Source: an uncultured Bacteroides sp. (GTDB lineage: Bacteria; Bacteroidota; Bacteroidia; Bacteroidales; Bacteroidaceae). From it: a stretch of DNA of 64,000 bases. Position 1 is the first letter of the stretch; the number at the start of each line of letters is the position of its first letter. The stretch lies in the NCBI GenBank assembly GCA_944322285.1, contig CALUOR010000097.1, forward strand, positions 1 through 64,000, read 5' to 3'. This document shows, piece after piece, positions 1 through 8,659 of the stretch. The position numbers were made by a program, and so were the translations under genes. Under the pieces are notes generated by a model. The model was not told the DNA's origin and did not search any database. It was given only the letters and a program-made list of their open reading frames with translations.

Positions 1-1695
1 GAACGGCTTTACAAGCCAGTGGGTTACACCATGCTTGCCAATTTGGTCAATATCGTGCCGTTTTGCCTTTCCATAGAAGCGATACGTATCATCTTCAATG
101 CGTTTGACGGGAGCGGACAGCCGCTCGACACGACCCGCTTGTGGTGGATATTCGGCGTTATGGCCATTTATATGCTGGTCATGGCTTTGGCGGAACGGGC
201 ATCTTACCGTGCCAATTTTCGTGGAGCATACGAAATGAGTGCTTCGGGACGCTTGTCGCTGGCGGAACACCTGCGGAAACTTTCATTGGGTTTCTTGTCA
301 AGGCGCGACCCCGGCGACTTGTCCTCTATGCTTATTACGGATTTCATGATGGCAGAAACGGGAATTTCTCACCATCTCCCCCAATTGATGGGTGCCGTGG
401 TAATGCCTGTATTGGCTTTTGCTTCATTGATATGGATAGATTGGAGGATGGCGGTCAGTATGTTTGCCGCCTTGCCGCTTGCCTTGCTCGTCCTATGGGC
501 AAGCACAAAGGCGCAGCGAAGTCTGAGCGGCAGGCAAATCCAAGCGAAGATAAATGCAGGAAACCGATTGGAGGAATACTTGCAGGGTATCCGGGTGATG
601 AAAGCCTACAATCTGTTGGGCGACCGTTTCGTCCGGCTGCGCGATGCCTTTGCCGAACTTCGCCGTGCCTGCATCCGTCAGGAAGCCCTGTTAGGGCCGT
701 TCGTCCTGTTGAGCATCACGTTGGTACGAGCAGGGTTGACCCTGATGGTGCTGTGCGGAACATATCTGCTGTTGGGAGGGGAACTTTCCATTCTCGTATT
801 TGTGCTGTTTCTCGTGGTCGGTTCCCGTGTGTTCGACCCATTGACTTCCGCCCTGACCAATTTCACCGAGTTCCGATACTTTTCCATTGCAGGAGGACGT
901 ATCCTTTCCTTGATGAACGAGCCGGAAATGAAAGGAGAACGGCAATCCCCGGCGGCAGGCAACATCCGGTTAGAGCACGTATCGTTTGCCTATCAGGACA
1001 AGGAAGTGCTGCACGACCTAACCGTCACGCTCCCAAAAAACTCATTGACGGCCCTTGTCGGTCCTTCGGGAAGCGGGAAAAGCACGGTGATGAAACTTTG
1101 CGCCCGTTTCTACGACCCACAGCAGGGACGCATCTTCTTTGGCGGTATGCCGATGGACGAAATAGCCCCCGAAAGTCTGATGAGCCACATCTCTATGGTG
1201 TTCCAAGATGTCTATCTGTTTCAAGACACCATACGAAACAACATCCGTTTCGGCAAGACAGATGCAACGGACGAGGAAATCATTGCCGCCGCCAAGAAAG
1301 CCTGTTGCCACGACTTCATCATGCGCTTGCCGCAGGGCTACGACACGATGGTGGGCGAAGGAGGTTGTACCTTGTCCGGAGGCGAGAAGCAGCGCATATC
1401 CATTGCTCGTGCCATGCTGAAAGACGCACAAGTCATCCTGCTGGACGAAGCTACCGCTTCGCTCGACCCAGAAAATGAAGTGGAGGTGCAGAAAGCCATC
1501 GACTCTTTGATTAAAGGACGCACCGTCATCGCCATTGCCCACAGACTTAAAACAATTAAGGATGCCGACCGGATAATCGTTTTGGATAACGGACGGATAG
1601 AGGAAGAAGGCACACACGATGAGCTTATCAGAAAAGAAGGGCTTTATGCCCATTTGTGGAATATACAGGAAAGCATTTCGGGGTGGAAACTGTAA
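1..1695 (+). CDS. ABC transporter, fused permease-ATPase (5' partial)
   Basis: Half of an exporter-fold ABC transporter with the membrane domain first and the ATPase second. The frame is open to base 1, so the true start lies upstream; the GTG at 19 is only the first start-like codon. About five hydrophobic segments remain before nt 900. The ATPase has the Walker A motif GPSGSGKST near nt 1060, the Q-loop VFQD, the signature LSGGEKQR near 1375, Walker B VILLDEATASLD near 1435 and the H-loop AIAHR. The membrane part resembles IrtA/IrtB or YbtP/YbtQ-type transporters, which handle iron-siderophores despite an exporter fold. The flavodoxin and DUF2023 genes downstream fit an iron-limitation role, but the substrate is inferred. 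The family is certain; the substrate is not. Confidence 0.9.
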   Translation, partial: ERLYKPVGYTMLANLVNIVPFCLSIEAIRIIFNAFDGSGQPLDTTRLWWIFGVMAIYMLVMALAERASYRANFRGAYEMSASGRLSLAEHLRKLSLGFLSRRDPGDLSSMLITDFMMAETGISHHLPQLMGAVVMPVLAFASLIWIDWRMAVSMFAALPLALLVLWASTKAQRSLSGRQIQAKINAGNRLEEYLQGIRVMKAYNLLGDRFVRLRDAFAELRRACIRQEALLGPFVLLSITLVRAGLTLMVLCGTYLLLGGELSILVFVLFLVVGSRVFDPLTSALTNFTEFRYFSIAGGRILSLMNEPEMKGERQSPAAGNIRLEHVSFAYQDKEVLHDLTVTLPKNSLTALVGPSGSGKSTVMKLCARFYDPQQGRIFFGGMPMDEIAPESLMSHISMVFQDVYLFQDTIRNNIRFGKTDATDEEIIAAAKKACCHDFIMRLPQGYDTMVGEGGCTLSGGEKQRISIARAMLKDAQVILLDEATASLDPENEVEVQKAIDSLIKGRTVIAIAHRLKTIKDADRIIVLDNGRIEEEGTHDELIRKEGLYAHLWNIQESISGWKL

Positions 1696-1777
1696 TCATA
1701 AAATCCCTATTTTTAGGTATTTCCTATTCCAACGGAATGCGTTTACTTTGCGATATCAAATTAAAAATGAAAACGAT

Positions 1778-2284
1778 ATGAAGAAAACAGGAGTATTTTA
1801 CGGTTCTACGACCGGGACGACAGAATCAGTAGCCAATCTGATAGCGGAGAAATTAGGCATTGCGCAGGCAAACGTACACGATGTCAGCAAGATGAGTGCC
1901 GATGTGGCAGGGGCATACGAAGCCTTGATATTGGGCACCTCCACGTGGGGTGACGGAGAATTGCAGGACGACTGGTATGACGGCATCAAAGTGCTGAAAG
2001 GCATGGACTTGAAGGATAAGGTCATCGCTTTGTTCGGATGCGGCGATTCGGAATCATACGGCGATACGTTTTGCGACGGCATGGGCATCCTTTACGAGGA
2101 TTTAAAAGATAGCGGATGCCGTTTCATAGGGGCCGTTCCCGATGCGGATTATACCTATAGCTCGTCTATTTCGGTTATTGACGGTAAATTCGTAGGACTT
2201 GCCATTGATGAAATGAATGAAAGTGACAAGACGGAAGAACGTGTATCTTCTTGGACAGATCTGCTGAAAGCCGATTTGGCATAA
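1778..2284 (+). CDS. fldA: Flavodoxin
   Basis: Small FMN electron carrier of 168 residues, the usual long-chain flavodoxin size. The FMN phosphate loop GSTTGTTES is at residues 9-17, and the isoalloxazine-binding loops GTSTWGDGELQDDW and GCGDSESYGDTFCDG follow. The start is the ATG at 1778, because translation from there opens directly with the flavodoxin beta strand (MKKTGVFYGS); longer readings run into non-conserved sequence. It lies 82 nt after the ABC transporter. Flavodoxins replace ferredoxin when iron is scarce, which fits a siderophore-type transporter upstream. A weak promoter-like string ending in CTTTG is at 1745-1750. Confidence 0.95.
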   Translation: MKKTGVFYGSTTGTTESVANLIAEKLGIAQANVHDVSKMSADVAGAYEALILGTSTWGDGELQDDWYDGIKVLKGMDLKDKVIALFGCGDSESYGDTFCDGMGILYEDLKDSGCRFIGAVPDADYTYSSSISVIDGKFVGLAIDEMNESDKTEERVSSWTDLLKADLA

Positions 2285-2376
2285 ATTGTTTGGCTGATAG
2301 TTGGGATTGAGCAAGGATATTTCTCCATTCCAACTATCCACTGCATCTATCAACGACCATTAACTCCCGACTGAAT

Positions 2377-2727
2377 ATGGAACTGAATCCCGCCGATATT
2401 AAAGTCTTTCTGAACCACATTTATGAGTTCAAGAAAGGAGTGCGCCGCATGGTGCTATACACCACCAACAAGAGATACAAGGATTTTGCCGTCAACCGTC
2501 TGGCAAACCAACGTATTAAGTTCATTGTGCAACAGGTGGACGATGAGCGCATCAACTTGTTTTTCGGGTGTGACGAATGTATTGAGGCCATCCGCCTATT
2601 GGTCAACCGCCCGCTGAACAAACTGACCCCGGAAGAGGATTTCATTTTAGGGGCTATGCTGGGATATGACATCTGTGTGCAATGCCGCCGTTATTGTGAC
2701 CGAAAGCAGCGAAGGATGGTTTTGTAA
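2377..2727 (+). CDS. DUF2023 family protein
   Basis: Soluble 116-residue protein of a Bacteroidales family that I recall as DUF2023, often found next to flavodoxin. No signal peptide or membrane segment is visible. The C-terminal third carries a cysteine cluster, CVQCRRYC, and an earlier CDEC, so metal or iron-sulfur binding is possible. The ATG at 2377 is the only sensible start. It sits 92 nt after the flavodoxin gene on the same strand and is probably co-transcribed. The function is unknown; a part in flavodoxin or iron metabolism is inferred only from position. Confidence 0.8.
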   Translation: MELNPADIKVFLNHIYEFKKGVRRMVLYTTNKRYKDFAVNRLANQRIKFIVQQVDDERINLFFGCDECIEAIRLLVNRPLNKLTPEEDFILGAMLGYDICVQCRRYCDRKQRRMVL

Positions 2728-2776
2728 ACATCTGTTAGCAACATTGATTTGGCGCCTGCATCGTTCTGCTGCTATT

Positions 2777-2842
2777 CAGTCCTCTCGCGTGAGGACTGTT
2801 GTTCTCCGGTTTAAGGACTACAATCCTTCTGCCAAAGGACTG
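2777..2842. repeat. Short-word repeat cluster before parE
   Basis: The word AGGACT occurs four times in 66 bases: once inverted (2778-2783) and three times direct (2792, 2814, 2837). The first two copies form an 8-bp hairpin, CAGTCCTC/GAGGACTG, with a 6-nt loop. No T-tract follows, so it is not a standard terminator. It fills the gap between the DUF2023 gene and the parE promoter. Confidence 0.6.
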
Positions 2843-2925
2843 TAAATTCTCTCCATGACAATGTCTTCTTCAATTCTTATTGCGTTAATCTGCGCATTTC
2901 TTTCGGCTATTTGGCGGATTTTTTG

Positions 2926-2933
2926 TATGTTTG
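2926..2933 (+). promoter_or_regulatory. Promoter -7 box of parE
   Basis: TATGTTTG matches the Bacteroidetes -7 consensus TAnnTTTG and lies 25 nt before the chosen parE start. A clear -33 TTTG at the usual spacing was not seen. Confidence 0.5.
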
Positions 2934-2958
2934 CATACCCAAAATCAATAGAATATAT

Positions 2959-4881
2959 ATGGAAGAGAACGAACAACTGTTACCATTGGAAAACAATACC
3001 TCTGTAGATAACGTAACCTATACGGACGAGAATATCCGGCATCTAGACGACATGGAGCATATCCGTGTCCGCTCCGGCATGTACATCGGCCGTCTGGGAG
3101 ACGGAAGCCAGAGTGATGACGGTATTTATGTGTTGTTGAAGGAAACGCTGGATAACAGCATCGACGAGTTCAAGATGGGAGCGGGCAAGAAGATTGAGGT
3201 CAACATCGAGGACAATCTCCGGGTCAGTGTGCGCGATTATGGGCGCGGCATTCCGCAAGGCAAACTTATCGAGGCGGTCAGCAAGCTGAACACCGGTGGT
3301 AAGTATGACTCGAAGGCTTTCAAGAAAAGCGTGGGCCTGAATGGCGTGGGCCTCAAAGCGGTCAATGCGTTGAGCAGCCGTTTTGAGGTGCGTAGCTATC
3401 GTGACGGACATGTGCGCACCGCAATCTTTGAACGTGGGGTATTGATCAGCGATGTGACGGAGGAAACAGCGGAAGAGACAGGCACTTACATCTTTTTCGA
3501 GCCCGATGATACGTTGTTCGTGGGCTACGCCTTCCAACCTCAGTTTGTGGAAAACCTGTTGCGCAATTACACCTATCTGAACACGGGGCTTACCTTTATA
3601 TATAATGGTCAGCGCATTTTGTCTCGTCACGGTCTGGAGGATTTGTTGAAAGACAACATGACCAGCGAGGGACTGTACGACATTGTGCATCTGAAGGGTG
3701 AGGACATTGAGATAGCCTTTACGCATACCAACCAATATGGCGAGGAGTATTATTCTTTTGTCAACGGTCAGCATACGACCCAAGGCGGTACGCACCAGAG
3801 TGCGTTGAAGGAGCATTTGGCGCGCACTATTAAGGAGTTCTTCAACAAGAATTTCGATTTCGCGGATATTCGTAACGGATTGGTGGCGGCCATAGCCATC
3901 GACGTGGAAGAACCGATGTTCGAGAGTCAGACTAAAACCAAGCTGGGAAGCAACAACATGTGGCCCGCTATCCCTCAGGAGGGAAAGCCCGCCGGCCCTA
4001 CGGTGAATAAATATGTAGGCGATTTTGTAAAAACCGAAGTGGATAACTACCTGCATAAGAATCCGTTGGTGGCAGAAGTGATGTTGCAGAAGATTCAGGA
4101 AAGCGAGAAAGAACGGAAGGCTATAGCCGGCGTGACGAAGTTGGCTCGCGAACGTGCCAAAAAGGCCAATCTGCATAACCGCAAGCTCCGCGATTGCCGT
4201 TATCACCTGAGCGATGGCAAAGGCAAGGAACAAGAGACGGACTCGTGTATCTTTATCACCGAGGGGGATTCGGCCAGCGGCTCCATCACCAAAAGCCGCG
4301 ATGTGAATACACAAGCGGTCTTTTCCTTGAGAGGAAAACCTTTGAACAGTTATGGGCTGACCAAAAAAATCGTTTACGAGAATGAGGAATTTAACCTGTT
4401 GCAAGCTGCTCTCAACATTGAGGACGGGCTTGACGGCTTGCGCTATAATAAGGTGATTGTTGCCACCGATGCCGATGTGGACGGCATGCATATCCGTTTG
4501 CTTATCATCACCTTCTTCCTCCAGTTCTTTCCCGACCTCATCAAGAAAGGCCATGTCTATATCTTGCAGACTCCGCTTTTCCGGGTGCGCAACAAGAAGA
4601 AGACAAGCTATTGCTACACCGAGGAGGAACGCCTGCGTGCCATTGACGAATTGGGTCCTAACCCTGAAATCACCCGCTTCAAAGGTTTGGGAGAAATTTC
4701 TCCCGACGAGTTTCGCCATTTCATCGGCAAGGATATCCGGTTGGAGCAAGTGACCTTGCGTAAGACTGATGCCGTGAAGGAATTGTTGGAGTTCTATATG
4801 GGTAAAAACACGATGGAACGCCAGAGTTTCATTATTCAAAATCTGGTGATAGAGGAAGATAGAGTAGAGGAGGATAAATAG
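2959..4881 (+). CDS. parE: DNA topoisomerase IV subunit B
   Basis: ATPase subunit of a type IIA topoisomerase, 640 residues, which together with ParC decatenates daughter chromosomes. The GHKL ATPase region is recognisable from [20 protein letters not shown] and [13 protein letters not shown]. The Toprim domain carries EGDSASGS and the metal-binding [10 protein letters not shown]. The N-terminus ([16 protein letters not shown]) is of the Bacteroidetes ParE kind rather than the GyrB kind (VRKRPAMYIG). The ATG at 2959 is chosen over an upstream in-frame start at 2911 because the -7 box at 2926-2933 lies between them. The ParC partner is not in the window. Confidence 0.93.
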   Translation: MEENEQLLPLENNTSVDNVTYTDENIRHLDDMEHIRVRSGMYIGRLGDGSQSDDGIYVLLKETLDNSIDEFKMGAGKKIEVNIEDNLRVSVRDYGRGIPQGKLIEAVSKLNTGGKYDSKAFKKSVGLNGVGLKAVNALSSRFEVRSYRDGHVRTAIFERGVLISDVTEETAEETGTYIFFEPDDTLFVGYAFQPQFVENLLRNYTYLNTGLTFIYNGQRILSRHGLEDLLKDNMTSEGLYDIVHLKGEDIEIAFTHTNQYGEEYYSFVNGQHTTQGGTHQSALKEHLARTIKEFFNKNFDFADIRNGLVAAIAIDVEEPMFESQTKTKLGSNNMWPAIPQEGKPAGPTVNKYVGDFVKTEVDNYLHKNPLVAEVMLQKIQESEKERKAIAGVTKLARERAKKANLHNRKLRDCRYHLSDGKGKEQETDSCIFITEGDSASGSITKSRDVNTQAVFSLRGKPLNSYGLTKKIVYENEEFNLLQAALNIEDGLDGLRYNKVIVATDADVDGMHIRLLIITFFLQFFPDLIKKGHVYILQTPLFRVRNKKKTSYCYTEEERLRAIDELGPNPEITRFKGLGEISPDEFRHFIGKDIRLEQVTLRKTDAVKELLEFYMGKNTMERQSFIIQNLVIEEDRVEEDK

Positions 4882-4946
4882 AAAGGTGCTTATAAGGCTT
4901 TATAGAGCAGAAAAAAAGTGTTGAAAGTTAAATATTTCGGTCTTGT

Positions 4947-4978
4947 TTTGGGGATTTGAAAGAATAACACTAATTTTG
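4947..4978 (+). promoter_or_regulatory. Promoter of tig
   Basis: TTTG at 4947-4950, 20 nt, then TAATTTTG at 4971-4978: a full match to the Bacteroidetes sigma-ABfr promoter pattern, about 60 nt before the trigger factor start. Confidence 0.7.
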
Positions 4979-5038
4979 CGCACTCATTTTGAGAATCTGG
5001 AATATAGTATAATTTAAATAAAAATAGAATTTGTCACG

Positions 5039-6394
5039 ATGAACGTTTCATTGCAAAACATTGACAAGGTAAGCGCTTTGCTTACTGTGAAGCTTGAGAA
5101 AGCAGACTACCAGGAGAAGGTAGACAAGGCGTTGAAATCTTTCCGCCAGAAAGCCCAGATGCCGGGCTTTCGTAAGGGTATGGTTCCCATGAGCCTTATT
5201 AAAAAAATGTATGGTAAATCGGTTTTGGCAGAAGAAGTGAACAAACTGCTTTCTGAAACGGTATTCAAGTATATTCAAGATAATAAGGTGAACATCTTGG
5301 GCGAGCCTCTGCCTAATGAGGATAAGCAGCCGACTATTGATTTCGATACAATGGAAGAGTTTGAATTCTTGTTCGACATCGCGTTGGCTCCCGAATTCAA
5401 AGCTGAAGTAAGTGCTGACGATAAAGTGGATTACTATGACATTGAGGTAAGCGATGAGATGGTGAACAACCAAATCAAGGCTTATACTCAACGTAATGGC
5501 AAGTATGAGAAAGTTGACACCTATGCGGACAAGGACATGCTGAAAGGCTTGTTGGCAGAGTTGGACGAGGCTGGAAACACGAAGGAAGGCGGCATTCAGG
5601 TAGAAGGTGCCGTGATGATGCCCGCTTATATGAAGAACGAGGAACAGAAAGCTATTTTCGCCAACGCTAAGGTGAACGATGTGTTGGTGTTCAATCCGCA
5701 TACAGCGTGGGATGGCAATCCGGCAGAGTTGGCTTCATTATTGAAAGTAGACAAGGAGGCCGCTGTAGAAGTGAAGTCGAACTTCAGTTTCCAAGTAGAA
5801 GAAATCACCCGTTTTGTAGAAGGTGAGCTGAATCAGGAAATCTTCGATCAAGTATTTGGCGAAGGCAACGTAAAGACGGAAGAAGAGTTCCGTACAAAAG
5901 TGAAAGAAATTATTGCCAAGCAGTTTGTTGCCGATAGCGATTATAAGTTCCTTATCGACCTTCGCAAGGTGCTGATGGAGAAAGTTGGCAAACTGGAATT
6001 CCCCGATGCATTGCTGAAGCGCATCATGCGTGCCAACAATCCGGATAAGGATGAGAAGTTCGTGGAAGATAACTACGACAAGAGCATTGAGGAACTGACT
6101 TGGCACCTGATTAAGGAGCAGTTGGTGAAGGCTAACGATATTAAGGTTGAGCAGCAGGACATTGCCAACATGGCTCGTGAAGCTACCCGTGCTCAGTTTG
6201 CCCAATATGGCATGTTGAACATTCCTGATGAGTTGGTGGAAAACTATGTGAAGGAGATGTTGAAGAAGAAAGAAAGCGTAGAAGGCTTGGTTAATCGTGT
6301 GGTGGAGACAAAGTTGACAGATGCTATTAAGCCTCAAGTGACTTTGGAGCATAAGAGCATTTCAGCTGCGGATTTTAACAAGATGTTTGAATAA
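5039..6394 (+). CDS. tig: Trigger factor
   Basis: Ribosome-associated chaperone of 451 residues that binds nascent chains at the exit tunnel. The N-terminal ribosome-binding signature is visible as PGFRKGMVPMSLIKKMYG (residues ~41-58). A divergent FKBP-like middle section follows, then a long charged helical C-terminal arm ending near SISAADFNKMFE. The length is normal for the family. It has its own promoter and a hairpin terminator, and is followed by clpP and clpX, the classic tig-clpP-clpX order linking folding and proteolysis. Confidence 0.95.
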   Translation: MNVSLQNIDKVSALLTVKLEKADYQEKVDKALKSFRQKAQMPGFRKGMVPMSLIKKMYGKSVLAEEVNKLLSETVFKYIQDNKVNILGEPLPNEDKQPTIDFDTMEEFEFLFDIALAPEFKAEVSADDKVDYYDIEVSDEMVNNQIKAYTQRNGKYEKVDTYADKDMLKGLLAELDEAGNTKEGGIQVEGAVMMPAYMKNEEQKAIFANAKVNDVLVFNPHTAWDGNPAELASLLKVDKEAAVEVKSNFSFQVEEITRFVEGELNQEIFDQVFGEGNVKTEEEFRTKVKEIIAKQFVADSDYKFLIDLRKVLMEKVGKLEFPDALLKRIMRANNPDKDEKFVEDNYDKSIEELTWHLIKEQLVKANDIKVEQQDIANMAREATRAQFAQYGMLNIPDELVENYVKEMLKKKESVEGLVNRVVETKLTDAIKPQVTLEHKSISAADFNKMFE

Positions 6395-6421
6395 TCGGTT
6401 TCCCGATTCTGATAAAAACAG

Positions 6422-6462
6422 ACGGGGGTGCTTGAATTTCTTTTCAAACATCCCCGTTTTTT
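6422..6462 (+). terminator. Terminator of tig
   Basis: A GC-rich stem (ACGGGGGTG paired with CATCCCCGT, one G-T wobble) is followed by a run of seven T. It lies 28 nt after the tig stop. Confidence 0.8.
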
Positions 6463-6520
6463 TGTGTCTTTCTATTCTTTTTTGTTTCTTTGCACCCGCA
6501 AAATTAAAATTCGATTAAAT

Positions 6521-7183
6521 ATGGACGAATTCAGAAAATATGCAACCAAGCATTTGGGTATGAACAGTCTGGCACTGGACGAAGTAATCAAGGCGCAGGC
6601 AGGCTATTTGAATCCTTATATTTTGGAAGAGCGTCAGTTGAATGTAACGCAACTCGATGTCTTTTCCCGTTTGATGATGGACCGTATTATCTTCTTGGGG
6701 ACTCAGATTGATGACTATACGGCCAATACGTTGCAGGCCCAGTTATTATACCTCGACTCGGTAGATTCGGGCAAGGACATCTCTATTTACATTAATTCGC
6801 CCGGCGGTTCCGTTTATGCCGGATTGGGTATCTACGACACGATGCAGTTTATTTCCAGTGATGTGGCTACGATATGTACGGGCATGGCAGCCAGTATGGC
6901 GGCGGTACTCTTGGTGGCCGGTAAGGAAGGCAAACGCTCAGCGTTACCCCATTCTCGTGTCATGATACACCAACCGATGGGAGGTGCCCAAGGGCAGGCT
7001 TCGGACATTGAGATTACGGCTCGTGAGATTCAGAAGTTGAAGAAGGAACTTTATACCATTATTGCTGACCACTCACATACGCCTTTCGATAAAGTATGGG
7101 CTGACTCTGATCGTGATTATTGGATGATGGCTCAGGAAGCCAAAGAATATGGCATGGTAGATGAAGTATTGATGCGAAAATAA
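6521..7183 (+). CDS. clpP: ATP-dependent Clp protease proteolytic subunit
   Basis: Serine protease subunit of 220 residues forming the barrel that ClpX feeds. The catalytic serine is in CTGMAASMAA and the histidine in HSRVMIHQP; INSPGGSVYAGLGIYD lines the binding cleft. The start is the ATG at 6521, because the upstream part of the open frame overlaps the tig terminator and has no ClpP similarity. A CTTTG-containing promoter-like string lies near 6487-6491. Only 2 nt separate its stop from the clpX start, so the two are co-expressed. Confidence 0.96.
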   Translation: MDEFRKYATKHLGMNSLALDEVIKAQAGYLNPYILEERQLNVTQLDVFSRLMMDRIIFLGTQIDDYTANTLQAQLLYLDSVDSGKDISIYINSPGGSVYAGLGIYDTMQFISSDVATICTGMAASMAAVLLVAGKEGKRSALPHSRVMIHQPMGGAQGQASDIEITAREIQKLKKELYTIIADHSHTPFDKVWADSDRDYWMMAQEAKEYGMVDEVLMRK

Positions 7184-7185
7184 AT

Positions 7186-8433
7186 ATGGCTGATTCGAGA
7201 AAAAATAGAAATAGATGTAGTTTTTGTGGCCGTGCGGAAGACGAAGTGGGCTTCCTGATAACGGGCGTGAACGGTTTTATCTGCGAGGGTTGTGCGGTGC
7301 AGGCTTATGAGATTGTACAGGAAGCGATGGAGCGTAAGAAGAAAGATGCGGGTGTTTCCTCGTTAAGTCTGGATGAACTTCCGAAGCCAATGCAGATAAA
7401 AGCTTTTTTGGATCAATATGTCATCGGGCAGGATGATGCCAAACGCTTTTTGTCCGTTTCCGTTTATAATCACTATAAACGCTTGTTGCAGAAAGACTCG
7501 GGCGATGACGTGGAGATAGAAAAATCCAATATCATTTTGGTAGGAAGCACGGGAACTGGTAAAACATTGTTGGCACGTACCATTGCTAAATTGTTGCATG
7601 TGCCTTTTACCATTGTAGACGCCACGGTGCTGACAGAAGCGGGATATGTAGGTGAAGACATCGAAAGCATCCTGACGCGTTTGTTGCAGGTGGCTGACTA
7701 TAATGTGGCTGAGGCTGAACGTGGCATTGTGTTCATTGATGAGATAGACAAAATTGCCCGTAAGGGTGATAATCCTTCCATAACCCGTGATGTAAGTGGG
7801 GAGGGGGTACAGCAAGGCTTGCTCAAGTTACTCGAAGGTTCGGTGGTCAACGTACCTCCTCAGGGCGGTCGTAAACATCCGGAGCAGAAAATGATTCAGG
7901 TCAATACCAAGAATATCCTTTTCATTTGCGGAGGCGCGTTTGATGGCATTGAAAAGAAAATTGCCCAACGCTTGAATACGCATGTCGTAGGATATAATGC
8001 TGTACGTAACACGGCGAATGTAGATAGAGAGAACATGATGCAGTATATTTCTCCTCAAGACCTCAAGACGTTCGGACTGATTCCGGAAATTATCGGCCGA
8101 CTGCCGGTGCTTACTTATTTGAATCCGTTGGATCGTAAGGCTTTACGAGCTATCTTGACTGAGCCTAAAAACTCCATTATTAAACAATACGTCAAGTTGT
8201 TCGAGATGGATGGAGTGAAGCTTACGTTTGAAGAAGCTGTATATGAGTATATTGTAGACAAGGCCATAGAATGTAAACTGGGTGCCCGCGGACTTCGTTC
8301 CATTGTGGAGACAATCATGATGGATGCAATGTATAAAGTGCCGTCGGAACATAAGGATGCGCTTGTTGTAACGCTGGATTATGCGAAGCAAGAGTTGGAG
8401 AAATCCAATATGGCCAGGTTGCAAAATGCTTGA
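7186..8433 (+). CDS. clpX: ATP-dependent Clp protease ATPase subunit ClpX
   Basis: AAA+ unfoldase of 415 residues that recognises substrates and threads them into ClpP. The N-terminal zinc-binding domain has two cysteine pairs (CSFC and CEGC, residues ~10-36). Walker A is GSTGTGKT, Walker B is [10 protein letters not shown], and the sensor/arginine region is [12 protein letters not shown]. The ClpP-docking IGF-type loop region is replaced by a variant near [11 protein letters not shown]. It starts 2 nt after the clpP stop. Confidence 0.96.
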   Translation: MADSRKNRNRCSFCGRAEDEVGFLITGVNGFICEGCAVQAYEIVQEAMERKKKDAGVSSLSLDELPKPMQIKAFLDQYVIGQDDAKRFLSVSVYNHYKRLLQKDSGDDVEIEKSNIILVGSTGTGKTLLARTIAKLLHVPFTIVDATVLTEAGYVGEDIESILTRLLQVADYNVAEAERGIVFIDEIDKIARKGDNPSITRDVSGEGVQQGLLKLLEGSVVNVPPQGGRKHPEQKMIQVNTKNILFICGGAFDGIEKKIAQRLNTHVVGYNAVRNTANVDRENMMQYISPQDLKTFGLIPEIIGRLPVLTYLNPLDRKALRAILTEPKNSIIKQYVKLFEMDGVKLTFEEAVYEYIVDKAIECKLGARGLRSIVETIMMDAMYKVPSEHKDALVVTLDYAKQELEKSNMARLQNA

Positions 8434-8522
8434 GACGGGGCTGTAAGGGGATAAATGTGCATTTTAAAATTTTTTCCGAAAAATATTCGATGATTTTTGC
8501 TTGAAATTTGCGAAGTTGTTTA

Positions 8523-8530
8523 TAACTTTG
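8523..8530 (+). promoter_or_regulatory. Promoter -7 box of recQ
   Basis: TAACTTTG matches TAnnTTTG. A TTTG at 8496-8499 is 23 nt upstream, at the long end of the usual spacing. It would give a 5' leader of about 120 nt before the recQ start. Confidence 0.5.
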
Positions 8531-8659
8531 TTAGGACTCTTGGAAATATAGACTTTTTGTAGATGGAAAGCAGTTCTCGGGATCGTTAGGATGCTCTTGG
8601 TATCGTGCTTTCTGAATGTGTGAAATTAAAACAGATTTGTAAACAACAACCAAAAGATC

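Noticed and set aside
141..1478. A 445-codon frame overlapping the ABC transporter
   Set aside because: It is the same strand in another frame; the ABC transporter frame has every family motif, and the overlap product is Arg/Pro-rich noise.
3043..4839. A 598-codon open frame on the minus strand opposite parE
   Set aside because: It is the mirror of a strongly conserved topoisomerase gene; the product has no signature and a biased composition (Leu, His, Gln) typical of antisense shadows.
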